From Thiofaba sp049322715 (lineage in GTDB: Bacteria; Pseudomonadota; Gammaproteobacteria; Halothiobacillales; Halothiobacillaceae): 64,000 nt of DNA. Below are positions 17,192 to 24,466 of this stretch, in pieces. A program made the translations under genes and the position numbers. The DNA is taken from contig JBMOQP010000044.1 of NCBI GenBank assembly GCA_049322715.1, positions 141,272 to 205,271 on the forward strand. The letters are read 5' to 3'. Position 1 is the stretch's first letter; each line of letters begins with the position of its first letter. The notes beneath the pieces are model-generated. The model worked only from the letters and a program-made list of their open reading frames with translations, was not told the DNA's origin and searched no databases.

Positions 17192-18253
17192 ATGACCATA
17201 CTGGTGACCGGCGGAGCCGGCTTTATTGGCGGCAACTTCGTGCTCGACTGGCTCGCGCTTGGCGACGAGCCGGTGGTGAACCTGGACCGCCTGACCTACG
17301 CAGGCAACCTCGAGACCCTGCAGGACGTGATGGAGGATCCCCGCCATCACTTCGTGCACGGGGACATCGGCGACCAGGACCTGGTAAGCCAGCTGCTGGC
17401 CGAATACCAGCCGCGTGCGATCGTGAACTTTGCGGCCGAGAGCCACGTCGACCGCTCCATCGCGGGGCCGGAGGACTTCATCCAGACCAACATCGCCGGC
17501 ACCTTCCGCCTGCTGGAAGCCGCGCGCGCCTACTGGAACGACCTTGGCGACCAAGACAAGGCCGCCTTCCGATTCCTCCACGTCTCCACCGACGAGGTGT
17601 ACGGCTCGCTCGAGAAGGACGATCCCCCCTTCACCGAGACGAACCGCTACGAGCCCAACAGCCCCTACTCGGCGAGCAAGGCCGCGTCCGACCATCTGGT
17701 GCGGGCCTACCACCACACCTACGGCCTGCCGGTGCTGACCACCAACTGCTCGAACAACTATGGGCCTTACCACTTCCCCGAGAAGCTCATCCCGCTCTGC
17801 ATCCACAACGCCCTGGCAGGCAAGCCGCTGCCGATCTACGGCGATGGCCAGCAGATCCGCGACTGGCTCTACGTGAAGGACCACTGCAGCGCGATCCGCC
17901 GCGTGCTCGAGGCTGGCACAGTGGGCGAGGTCTACAACGTCGGCGGCTGGAACGAGAAGGCCAACCTGGACGTGGTGAAGACCCTGTGCGCCATCCTCGA
18001 CGAGGAGAGTCCCCGCGCCGATGGCCGTTCCTATGCCGAGCAGATCACCTTCGTCAAGGACCGCCCCGGCCACGACCGCCGCTACGCCATCGATGCACGC
18101 AAGCTCGAGCGCGAGCTCGGCTGGAAGCCGGCCGAGACCTTCGAGACCGGCATCCGCAAGACCGTGCGCTGGTACCTCGAGCATCAGGAGTGGGTGCAGC
18201 ACATCACGAGCGGCGCCTACCGCGACTGGACCCAGATGCAGTACGGCGGATGA
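17192..18253 (+). CDS. rfbB: dTDP-glucose 4,6-dehydratase
   Basis: 353 residues, typical of RmlB. Converts dTDP-glucose to dTDP-4-keto-6-deoxyglucose, the second step of dTDP-L-rhamnose synthesis. GGAGFIGGNFVLDW binds NAD, AAESHVDRSI is the family signature, STDEVYGSL carries the active-site Thr-Asp-Glu, and YSASKAASDHLV has the Tyr-x3-Lys pair. First gene of a tight rfbBDAC operon; the stop overlaps the rfbD start (GGATGA). Confidence 0.97.
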   Translation: MTILVTGGAGFIGGNFVLDWLALGDEPVVNLDRLTYAGNLETLQDVMEDPRHHFVHGDIGDQDLVSQLLAEYQPRAIVNFAAESHVDRSIAGPEDFIQTNIAGTFRLLEAARAYWNDLGDQDKAAFRFLHVSTDEVYGSLEKDDPPFTETNRYEPNSPYSASKAASDHLVRAYHHTYGLPVLTTNCSNNYGPYHFPEKLIPLCIHNALAGKPLPIYGDGQQIRDWLYVKDHCSAIRRVLEAGTVGEVYNVGGWNEKANLDVVKTLCAILDEESPRADGRSYAEQITFVKDRPGHDRRYAIDARKLERELGWKPAETFETGIRKTVRWYLEHQEWVQHITSGAYRDWTQMQYGG

Positions 18254-19143
18254 AGATCCTGCTCCTTGGCAAGAACGGCCAGGTCGGCTGGGAACTCCAG
18301 CGCGCGCTGGCCCCGCTCGGGGAGCTCGTCGCGCTGGACCGGGAAGGGAAGGACGGGATGTGTGGCGACCTGAGCCGCCCGGACGACCTCCCCCGGACCG
18401 TGCGTGACCTCGCCCCCGACGTCATCGTCAACGCGGCCGCCTACACCGCCGTCGACAAGGCCGAGGGCGACGCCGACCAGGCCCGCCGGATCAACGCCGA
18501 GGCCGTCGGGGCACTGTCCGCCGAGGCCGCAAGGCTCGATGCCCTGCTCGTCCACTATTCCACCGACTACGTCTTCGACGGCTCGGGCGCCACGCCCTGG
18601 AGGGAAGAGGACGCCCCCGCCCCGCTCTCGGTCTACGGACGAACTAAGCTCGAGGGCGAACAGTCCATCGTGGCGAGCGGTTGCCGGCACCTGATCTTCC
18701 GCACGAGCTGGGTGTACGCCGCGCGCGGCCACAACTTCGCCAGGACCATGCTGCGCCTGGCGGCCGAGCGTGAGCGCCTGACGGTGATCGACGACCAGCA
18801 TGGCGCTCCGACCGGGGCCGAGCTGATCGCGGACGTGACCGCCCACGCCATCCGCGCCACCATGCCGCGCCCGGAGCTGGGCGGCCTCTATCACCTGGCC
18901 GCCAGTGGTGAGACGACCTGGCACGGCTACGCCACCTACGTGATCGAGCAGGCCCGTGCCCTGGGGCGGTCACTCGCGGTGCAGGAGATCGCCCCGATCC
19001 CGACCAGCGCCTATCCCACCCCGGCGAGGCGGCCGCTCAACTCCCGTCTGGACACGTCCAGGCTGACCGCCGCCTTCGACCTGACCATGCCCCACTGGTC
19101 GGTCGGCGTGGCACGCATGCTTCATGAAATCCTGGAATCCTGA
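18250..19143 (+). CDS. rfbD: dTDP-4-dehydrorhamnose reductase
   Basis: 297 residues from the ATG that overlaps the rfbB stop. Catalyses the last step of dTDP-L-rhamnose synthesis with NAD(P)H. The N-terminus LLLGKNGQVGWELQ binds cofactor; DVIVNAAAYTAVDKAE and STDYVFDG are family signatures, and the catalytic Tyr-x3-Lys lies in VYGRTKLEGE. The C-terminal RPLNSRLDTSRL is typical of RmlD. Confidence 0.96.
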   Translation: MKILLLGKNGQVGWELQRALAPLGELVALDREGKDGMCGDLSRPDDLPRTVRDLAPDVIVNAAAYTAVDKAEGDADQARRINAEAVGALSAEAARLDALLVHYSTDYVFDGSGATPWREEDAPAPLSVYGRTKLEGEQSIVASGCRHLIFRTSWVYAARGHNFARTMLRLAAERERLTVIDDQHGAPTGAELIADVTAHAIRATMPRPELGGLYHLAASGETTWHGYATYVIEQARALGRSLAVQEIAPIPTSAYPTPARRPLNSRLDTSRLTAAFDLTMPHWSVGVARMLHEILES

Positions 19144-19144
19144 C

Positions 19145-20029
19145 ATGACCCAACGGAAAGGCATCATCCTTGCCGGCGGCTCCGGTACCCGCCTCCATCC
19201 CGTCACCCTCGCCGTGAGCAAGCAGCTCATGCCGGTGTATGACAAGCCCATGATCTACTACCCGCTGAGCACCCTGCTGCTCGCCGGGATCCGCGACATC
19301 CTGATCATCTCCACCCCGCAGGACACGCCGCGCTTCGAGCAGCTGCTCGGCGACGGCAGCCAGTGGGGCATCAACCTCGAGTATGCCGTCCAGCCCTCGC
19401 CGGACGGCCTGGCCCAGGCCTTCGTCATCGGCGCCGACTTCCTCGACGGCGCCCCCTCGGCGCTGGTGCTCGGCGACAACATCTTTTACGGCCACGACCT
19501 GCAGAACCGCCTCAAGGCCGCGGACCGCAGCCCGAACGGCGCCACCGTCTTCGCCTACCCGGTGCACGACCCCGAGCGCTACGGCGTGGTCGAGTTCGAT
19601 GCCGAGGGCCGGGCCATCAGCCTCGAGGAGAAGCCTTCGAAGCCGAAGAGCCGCTACGCCGTCACCGGCCTGTACTTCTACGATCAGGCGGTCGTCGGCA
19701 TGGCGCGCGACCTCAAGCCCTCCCCGCGTGGCGAGCTCGAGATCACCGATATCAACCGCCTCTACATGGAGCAGGGCCGACTTGACGTGCAGCTCATGGG
19801 CCGCGGGGATGCCTGGCTCGACACCGGCACGCACGAGTCCCTGCTCGAGGCCAGCCAGTTCATACAGACACTGGAGAAGCGCCAAGGCCTCAAGATCGCC
19901 TGCCCGGAAGAGATCGTCTGGCGGCAGAAGTGGATCAGCGACGAGGCACTGGAAGCGCTGGCCCAGCCGCTCGCCAAGAACGGCTATGGCCAATACCTGC
20001 AGCGCCTCCTGACCGAACAGGTGTTCTGA
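19145..20029 (+). CDS. rfbA: Glucose-1-phosphate thymidylyltransferase
   Basis: 294 residues. First step of dTDP-rhamnose synthesis, joining dTTP and glucose-1-phosphate. The N-terminal ILAGGSGTRLHPVT is the nucleotidyltransferase signature, VSKQLMPVYDKPMIYYP and LGDNIFYG follow, and EEKPSKPKSRYAV is characteristic of RmlA. The ATG at 19145 is one base after the rfbD stop; an in-frame upstream ATG at 19124 lies inside rfbD and is less likely. The stop overlaps the rfbC start. Confidence 0.97.
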   Translation: MTQRKGIILAGGSGTRLHPVTLAVSKQLMPVYDKPMIYYPLSTLLLAGIRDILIISTPQDTPRFEQLLGDGSQWGINLEYAVQPSPDGLAQAFVIGADFLDGAPSALVLGDNIFYGHDLQNRLKAADRSPNGATVFAYPVHDPERYGVVEFDAEGRAISLEEKPSKPKSRYAVTGLYFYDQAVVGMARDLKPSPRGELEITDINRLYMEQGRLDVQLMGRGDAWLDTGTHESLLEASQFIQTLEKRQGLKIACPEEIVWRQKWISDEALEALAQPLAKNGYGQYLQRLLTEQVF

Positions 20030-20574
20030 TGAACGTGATCAGGACAGCCATCCCCGAGGTGCTCATCCTGGAGCCGAAGGTGTTCGGGGATGCGCGCGGA
20101 TTCTTCATGGAGAGCTACAACGCGAAGACCTTCCGCGATGCCACCGGCCTCGACGTCAACTTCGTCCAGGACAACCACTCGCGCTCGGCGAAGGGCGTGC
20201 TGCGCGGCCTGCACTACCAGCTGCGGCAGCCCCAGGGGAAGCTCGTGCGCGTCGTGCGCGGTGCGGTGTTCGACGTGGCCGTCGACGTGCGCAAGTCCTC
20301 CCCGACCTTCGGCCAGTGGGTCGGGGTCGAGCTCTCCGAAGACAACCATCGCCAGCTCTGGGTCCCGGAGGGCTTTGCCCACGGCTTCCTCGTCCTCAGC
20401 GATTCGGCCGACTTCCTCTACAAGACCACCGACTACTACGCCCCCGAGCACGAGCGCTGCATCGCCTGGGATGACCCGGCGATCGGCATCCTGTGGCCAC
20501 TGGACGCACCTCCCCGGCTCTCGGTGAAAGACCAAGCTGGAATCCCATTTATTGAAGCTGAAATTTTCAGCTGA
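20029..20574 (+). CDS. rfbC: dTDP-4-dehydrorhamnose 3,5-epimerase
   Basis: 181 residues, a cupin-fold epimerase acting between RmlB and RmlD. The N-terminus VLILEPKVFGDARGFFMESY and the active-site segment FVQDNHSRSAKGVLRGLHYQ with its catalytic histidine are diagnostic; WVPEGFAHGFLVLS and YKTTDYY follow. The start is the ATG overlapping the rfbA stop (TGATG). Last gene of the rhamnose operon. Confidence 0.97.
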   Translation: MNVIRTAIPEVLILEPKVFGDARGFFMESYNAKTFRDATGLDVNFVQDNHSRSAKGVLRGLHYQLRQPQGKLVRVVRGAVFDVAVDVRKSSPTFGQWVGVELSEDNHRQLWVPEGFAHGFLVLSDSADFLYKTTDYYAPEHERCIAWDDPAIGILWPLDAPPRLSVKDQAGIPFIEAEIFS

Positions 20575-20656
20575 AAGTTCTGGTGCAACTGGGAGAGGGA
20601 AATATAGATGGGCGGGTTTGTGCACTACCGCAACCTGCCCGATGCAAGATGCGCAG

Positions 20657-20753
20657 ACAACCTGCTTGTCGAGGCACCCCCCCCATTCAGAGCAGGTTGT
20701 GTGGGGGCCTATCTGATTGTCCGCTTGAACGGCGATTGCGAGCATCGCTCAAG
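20657..20753 (+). promoter_or_regulatory. Stem-loops in the leader between rfbC and glmS
   Basis: In the 236-base gap before glmS, ACAACCTGC (20657-20665) pairs perfectly with GCAGGTTGT (20692-20700) across a C-rich loop. A second hairpin at about 20724-20753 has CTTGA/TCAAG and GCGAT/ATCGC stems. Neither is followed by a T-run, so they are not classical terminators. They could be a Rho-related end of the rfb transcript or leader structure of glmS. No glmS ribozyme resemblance was recognised. Confidence 0.4.
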
Positions 20754-20810
20754 GAGTGCCCATCGCCGCTTTCAGCTATCATAAGTCTTTCATTTTCCTG
20801 ATTGCCCATC

Positions 20811-22685
20811 ATGTGCGGAATTGTCGGCGCCATCGCGGAACGTAACATCGCCCCCATCCTGCTAGAGGGGCTGCGGCGGCTGGAATATCGCGGCTATGAC
20901 TCGGCGGGTCTGGTGGTACTCGGGGCCGACGGGCGCCTGGATCGCCGGCGGGCGCTGGGGAAGGTGGATGCGCTGGCTGGGCTGGTGTTGCCCCTACCCT
21001 CTCCCTCAGGGGGAGAGGGGGCAAAGCAGACGCTCGGTGGCCCCCTTGGCATCGCCCACACCCGCTGGGCCACCCACGGCGCGCCGGCCGAGCGCAATGC
21101 CCACCCGCACGTGTCCTGCGACCGGCTGGCGCTGGTGCACAACGGCATCATCGAGAACCATGCGGAGCTGCGCGCGAAGCTGACCGCGCTCGGCTACACC
21201 TTCACCTCCGAGACCGACACCGAGGTGGCGGCGCACTGGATCGAGCATCGCCTGCGCGAGACGGGCGACCTGTTCCGCGCCGTGCAGCAGGCCGTGGCGG
21301 ATTTCGAGGGCGCCTATGCGCTGGGGGTGATCACCGTTGATGAGCCGGACCGCCTCATCGCCGCGCGCAAGGGCAGCCCGCTGGTGATCGGGCTCGGCAT
21401 CGGCGAGAACTTCATCGCCTCGGACGTCGCCGCCCTGCTGCCGGTCACCCAGCGCTTCATCTTCCTGGAGGACGGGGATCTCGCCGAGCTGCGCCGCGAG
21501 TCGGTCGTGGTGCATGACGCAAGGGGCGCCATCGTGGAGCGCCCGGTGAAGCTATCCAGCCTGACCGCAGCCGCCGCCGAGAAGGGCGAATACCGCCACT
21601 TCATGCAGAAGGAGATCCACGAGCAGCCGCGCGCGGTGGCCGACACGCTCGAGGGGAGGATCGCCGGCGCCCACGTGCTCGAGGGCATCTTCGGCGTGTC
21701 CTCGACGGACATCTTCCGGCGCATCCGGCGGGTGCAGGTCATCGCCTGCGGCACCAGTTTCCATGCCGGACTGACCGCGCGCTACTGGTTCGAGGACATC
21801 CTCGGACTGCCTTGCCAGGTGGAGGTGGCGAGCGAGTTCCGCTACCGCAACCCGGTGATCAGCGAGGACGCGTTGTTCGTCACCATCTCCCAGTCCGGGG
21901 AGACCGCCGACACCCTGGCCGCGCTGAAGAATGTGAAGGAGCGCTGCCCCGGCGCGGCGACGCTGACGATCTGCAACGTGCCGGAATCATCGCTGGTGCG
22001 CGAGTCGGACCTGGTGTTCATGACCCATGCCGGGCCCGAGATCGGCGTCGCCTCGACCAAGGCCTTCACCACCCAGCTCATCGCGCTGGCGCTGCTGCTG
22101 GTGTCGGTCGGCAAGGCGCAGGGGCGGTTGGGCGAGGCGCAGGAGGCGCGTATCGTGCAGGGCCTGTCGCGCATCCCGGGCAAGATCGCCGATGCGCTGG
22201 CGCACGAGGACCGCATCCTCGCCCTGTCCGAGAAGCTGGTGAACAAGCAGCACGCGCTGTTCCTTGGCCGCGGGGCGATGTACCCGATCGCGCTGGAAGG
22301 CGCGCTGAAGCTCAAGGAGATCTCCTACATCCATGCCGAGGCCTATCCCGCGGGCGAGCTCAAGCACGGCCCGCTGGCGCTGGTGGACGAGTCCATGCCG
22401 GTGATCGCCATCGCCCCGCAGGATGACCTGCTGGCCAAGCTCAAGTCCAACCTCGAGGAGGTGCGCGCGCGTGGCGGCGAGCTGTTCGTGTTCGAGGACG
22501 AGACGGCGGACGTGGAGGAGTCGGAGGGCATCCACGTGGTGCCGGTCACATCCAATGTCGGGCGCATCAGCGCGCCGATCATCTTCAACATCCCGCTCCA
22601 GCTGCTCGCCTACCACGTGGCCGTGCTGCGCGGCACGGATGTCGACAAGCCGCGCAACCTGGCCAAGTCGGTGACGGTGGAGTGA
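20811..22685 (+). CDS. glmS: Glutamine--fructose-6-phosphate aminotransferase (isomerizing)
   Basis: 624 residues, against about 609 in E. coli. Makes glucosamine-6-phosphate, the precursor of UDP-GlcNAc used by PseB and by the cell wall. The start at 20811 gives MCGIVGAIAERN, exposing the N-terminal nucleophile Cys1 after Met removal. The amidotransferase domain is followed by two SIS domains (SQSGETADT; VASTKAFTTQL) and the C-terminal DKPRNLAKSVTVE. Oddity: residues about 61-78 between LGKVDALAG and GIAHTRWATHG are longer than in known GlmS and are encoded by a palindromic repeat (see 20997). Confidence 0.97.
   Translation: MCGIVGAIAERNIAPILLEGLRRLEYRGYDSAGLVVLGADGRLDRRRALGKVDALAGLVLPLPSPSGGEGAKQTLGGPLGIAHTRWATHGAPAERNAHPHVSCDRLALVHNGIIENHAELRAKLTALGYTFTSETDTEVAAHWIEHRLRETGDLFRAVQQAVADFEGAYALGVITVDEPDRLIAARKGSPLVIGLGIGENFIASDVAALLPVTQRFIFLEDGDLAELRRESVVVHDARGAIVERPVKLSSLTAAAAEKGEYRHFMQKEIHEQPRAVADTLEGRIAGAHVLEGIFGVSSTDIFRRIRRVQVIACGTSFHAGLTARYWFEDILGLPCQVEVASEFRYRNPVISEDALFVTISQSGETADTLAALKNVKERCPGAATLTICNVPESSLVRESDLVFMTHAGPEIGVASTKAFTTQLIALALLLVSVGKAQGRLGEAQEARIVQGLSRIPGKIADALAHEDRILALSEKLVNKQHALFLGRGAMYPIALEGALKLKEISYIHAEAYPAGELKHGPLALVDESMPVIAIAPQDDLLAKLKSNLEEVRARGGELFVFEDETADVEESEGIHVVPVTSNVGRISAPIIFNIPLQLLAYHVAVLRGTDVDKPRNLAKSVTVE
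20997..21019 (+). repeat. CCCTCTCCC/GGGAGAGGG palindrome in frame within glmS
   Basis: CCCTCTCCC (20997-21005), TCA, then GGGGGAGAGGG (21009-21019) forms a strong hairpin. It is of the widespread class of CCCTCTCCC...GGGAGAGGG intergenic repeats. Here it is translated as PSPSGGEG in a surface loop of the amidotransferase domain. A related but degenerate copy lies at 23552 after mazF. Confidence 0.75.
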
Positions 22686-22866
22686 GAGCTTGGGAAAATA
22701 CCCCCTCACCTACTGCGACTGTCCCAGGACGCGCCCGGCGGCGTTGCGGGGACCCCAAAAATCGCTCACGTAGGCCCGGCTACGCTCACGATTTTTTGCA
22801 CCCCGCGCCTTGCCGGACACGCCCTGGGCCACCCTCGCGACGGCAGGGGGTATTTTCACAAGCTCT
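22685..22866. repeat. 182-bp long imperfect palindrome abutting the glmS stop codon
   Basis: The outer arms 22685-22706 and 22845-22866 are inverted repeats matching at 21 of 22 positions (core GAAAATACCCCCT). Inside, further paired blocks continue toward the centre: CCCAGG with CCTGGG, GCGGG with CCCGC, CAAAAATCG with CGATTTTTTG, and GTAG with CTAC around GGCCCGGC. The whole element can fold into one cruciform or RNA hairpin. It begins at the last base of the glmS stop codon and has no coding capacity. It may act as a terminator or be a MITE-like insertion. Confidence 0.8.
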
Positions 22867-22880
22867 GCCACCATCCTGAT

Positions 22881-22927
22881 GTTGCATGTAACGAACCCCT
22901 TCTGCTAGGTTTGTTGTTACATGCAAC
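22881..22927. promoter_or_regulatory. Perfect 12-bp dyad, probable operator of the mazEF-like pair
   Basis: GTTGCATGTAAC (22881-22892) is repeated inverted as GTTACATGCAAC (22916-22927), with GAACC/GGTTTG also partly symmetrical between them. It lies immediately before the ribosome-binding sequence (AGGAATAA) and ATG of the antitoxin gene. This is the usual place for the operator through which MazE-type antitoxins repress their own operon. Function is inferred from position and symmetry. Confidence 0.6.
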
Positions 22928-22943
22928 TTTTCAGGAATAACCC

Positions 22944-23156
22944 ATGGCCACCCCCGTCAACGAACGCGTACAGAAGCGCCGCCAAGCCCTTCGCATGGCG
23001 GGGTTGCGCCCCATCCAGATATGGGTGCCTGACACCCGCCGCCAAGGCTTTGCAGAAGAATGTCTACGTCAGTCGCTGATGCTTCATGGTGACCAGAAGG
23101 AATCTGACATGCTCAACTGGATTGAAGAGGCGGCCGACACGGAAGGCTGGGAATGA
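22944..23156 (+). CDS. MazE-family antitoxin (DUF3018-like)
   Basis: A 70-residue protein with the pattern of the short antitoxins that accompany PemK/MazF toxins: VNERVQKRRQALRMAGLRPI, then IWVPDTRRQGFAEECLRQS, then an acidic C-terminus (WIEEAADTEGWE) that would wrap the toxin. The N-terminal part would bind DNA, probably the dyad just upstream. It is preceded by a good ribosome-binding sequence, and its stop overlaps the toxin start (ATGA), giving coupled synthesis of antitoxin then toxin. Confidence 0.85.
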   Translation: MATPVNERVQKRRQALRMAGLRPIQIWVPDTRRQGFAEECLRQSLMLHGDQKESDMLNWIEEAADTEGWE

Positions 23157-23479
23157 AGCGTGGGGATCTGGTGACTGTTTCGCTACCCGGAGACTATGGC
23201 AAACCTCGCCCAGCCCTGATCATCCAGTCGGATCTCTTTGGCATGCACCCATCCGTGATCGTTCTGCCCATTACCAGCGAACTACGAAACACCCCCCTGT
23301 TCAGGATCAACCTTCATCCTGCTGACGGAAATGGACTGCACAGGCCATCGCAGATCATGGTGGACAAGCCGTTCGCCATAGCCAAGGCCAAGGTTGGCAG
23401 CCCTTTCGGAAGCCTCGACGAAGGCACGATGATCGAAGTCGAGCGCGCGCTTGCCGTGTTCCTTGGGATTGCCAAGTAA
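23153..23479 (+). CDS. MazF/PemK-family mRNA endoribonuclease toxin
   Basis: 108 residues with the full family layout: N-terminal MKRGDLVTVSLPGDYGKPRPALIIQ, in which the GKPRPALI strand is the hallmark, VLPITSELRNTPLFRI, then SQIMVDKPFAIAKAKVG and a C-terminal helix ending VERALAVFLGI. MazF enzymes cleave RNA at short sequences. It starts within the antitoxin stop codon. The pair lies between two repeat elements, a typical setting for a mobile toxin-antitoxin unit. Confidence 0.9.
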   Translation: MKRGDLVTVSLPGDYGKPRPALIIQSDLFGMHPSVIVLPITSELRNTPLFRINLHPADGNGLHRPSQIMVDKPFAIAKAKVGSPFGSLDEGTMIEVERALAVFLGIAK

Positions 23480-23551
23480 GCCCGCTTCCATATCGAGTTG
23501 AGGCACCATGTCGGCTCCGCGCATTGGCTTGCTCGCACCGCCCATCCCCAA

Positions 23552-23574
23552 CCCTCTCCCGCCAGGGGAAGGGG
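23552..23574 (+). repeat. Degenerate CCCTCTCCC/GGGGAAGGGG repeat after mazF
   Basis: CCCTCTCCC, GCCA, GGGGAAGGGG forms a G/C-rich hairpin of the same class as the copy inside glmS at 20997. It lies in the 171-base gap between the convergent mazF and tauE-like genes. It has no T-run and is not a convincing terminator. The rest of the gap shows nothing else recognisable. Confidence 0.5.
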
Positions 23575-23650
23575 ACAAATCCATCATCTTCACGAAAAGT
23601 TGCATCGATTTTTTGCATGTTGGCAACGACTTGATTTTGTAACCCCCCTC

Positions 23651-24457
23651 TCAGGCCAGCAGCATCTTCAGACCCACCGCCAGCAGCACCAGCGAGAACA
23701 CCTGCCGCAGCCTGAAGACATCCAGCCGCTGGCACCAGTGCACGCCGAGCGGGGCGAACAGCATCGTCATCGGCACCAGGGCGGCGAAGGCCAGCCAGTT
23801 GACGTAGCCCGTCGACCCCGGCGGCAGCGAGGAAAGCCCCCAGCCCGTCGCGACGTAGCCCAGTGCGGCCGGCAGGCTGACAATCATGCCCACCACCGCG
23901 GCCGAGCCGACCGCGCGATGCATCGGATAGCTGAAGAAGTTGAGCAGCGGGACGACCAGGGTGCCCCCGCCGATTCCCAGCATCGCCGCGACCGTGCCCA
24001 CCCCGCTCGCCATCATCCGCTGCCACCGGGACGCGGGGAGATGGTCGCTCACGGTGAGCTTGCGCCGCGAGGTGACGAACATGTGGATGGCGACCAGGGT
24101 CATGAAGGCGCCGAACACCATCCGCAGCGTTTCGCCGGGCAGGGCGCTGCCCAGCCAGGTGCCGAGCAGCACGCCGAGGACCACCCCCGGAAGCCAGCGC
24201 CGCACCAGGGCGCTGTCCACGTTGCCGCGTGCATGGTGTCCGCGCGCGGACATGACCGAGCTGACGATGATGGTCGCCAGCGAGGTGCCGATGGCGAGCG
24301 GCATCACCACCGCCTTGTCCACCCCCACGAAGGTGAACACGTGGTAGAGCATTGGCACGATGACGATGCCCCCGCCCACGCCCAGCAGCCCGGCCAGCAG
24401 CCCCGCGACGGCGCCGCACAGCAGCAGGAGGGGCAACAAGATGATCAGCAATTCCAT
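23651..24457 (-). CDS. TauE/SafE-family membrane permease (putative sulfite/sulfonate exporter)
   Basis: 268 residues, about eight membrane segments. The N-terminal GLLAGLLGVGGGIVIVPML and the internal MLGIGGGTLVVPLLNFF are the paired glycine-rich signatures of the TauE/SafE family (Pfam TauE-like). Family members export sulfite, sulfoacetate or related anions, but many have no known substrate. It is the last gene of a minus-strand operon with a TRAP transporter and a gamma-glutamyltransferase-like enzyme; a role in removing a sulfur-containing end product is a guess from this context. Confidence 0.85.
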   Translation of the reverse strand: MELLIILLPLLLLCGAVAGLLAGLLGVGGGIVIVPMLYHVFTFVGVDKAVVMPLAIGTSLATIIVSSVMSARGHHARGNVDSALVRRWLPGVVLGVLLGTWLGSALPGETLRMVFGAFMTLVAIHMFVTSRRKLTVSDHLPASRWQRMMASGVGTVAAMLGIGGGTLVVPLLNFFSYPMHRAVGSAAVVGMIVSLPAALGYVATGWGLSSLPPGSTGYVNWLAFAALVPMTMLFAPLGVHWCQRLDVFRLRQVFSLVLLAVGLKMLLA

Positions 24458-24466
24458 GTATCTCTC

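Noticed and set aside
20575..20810. glmS ribozyme upstream of glmS
   Set aside because: No resemblance to the ribozyme core; that element is known mainly from Gram-positive bacteria.
22686..22880. Small coding gene in the gap after glmS
   Set aside because: The stretch is almost entirely a palindrome; open frames there are short and mirror each other on the two strands.
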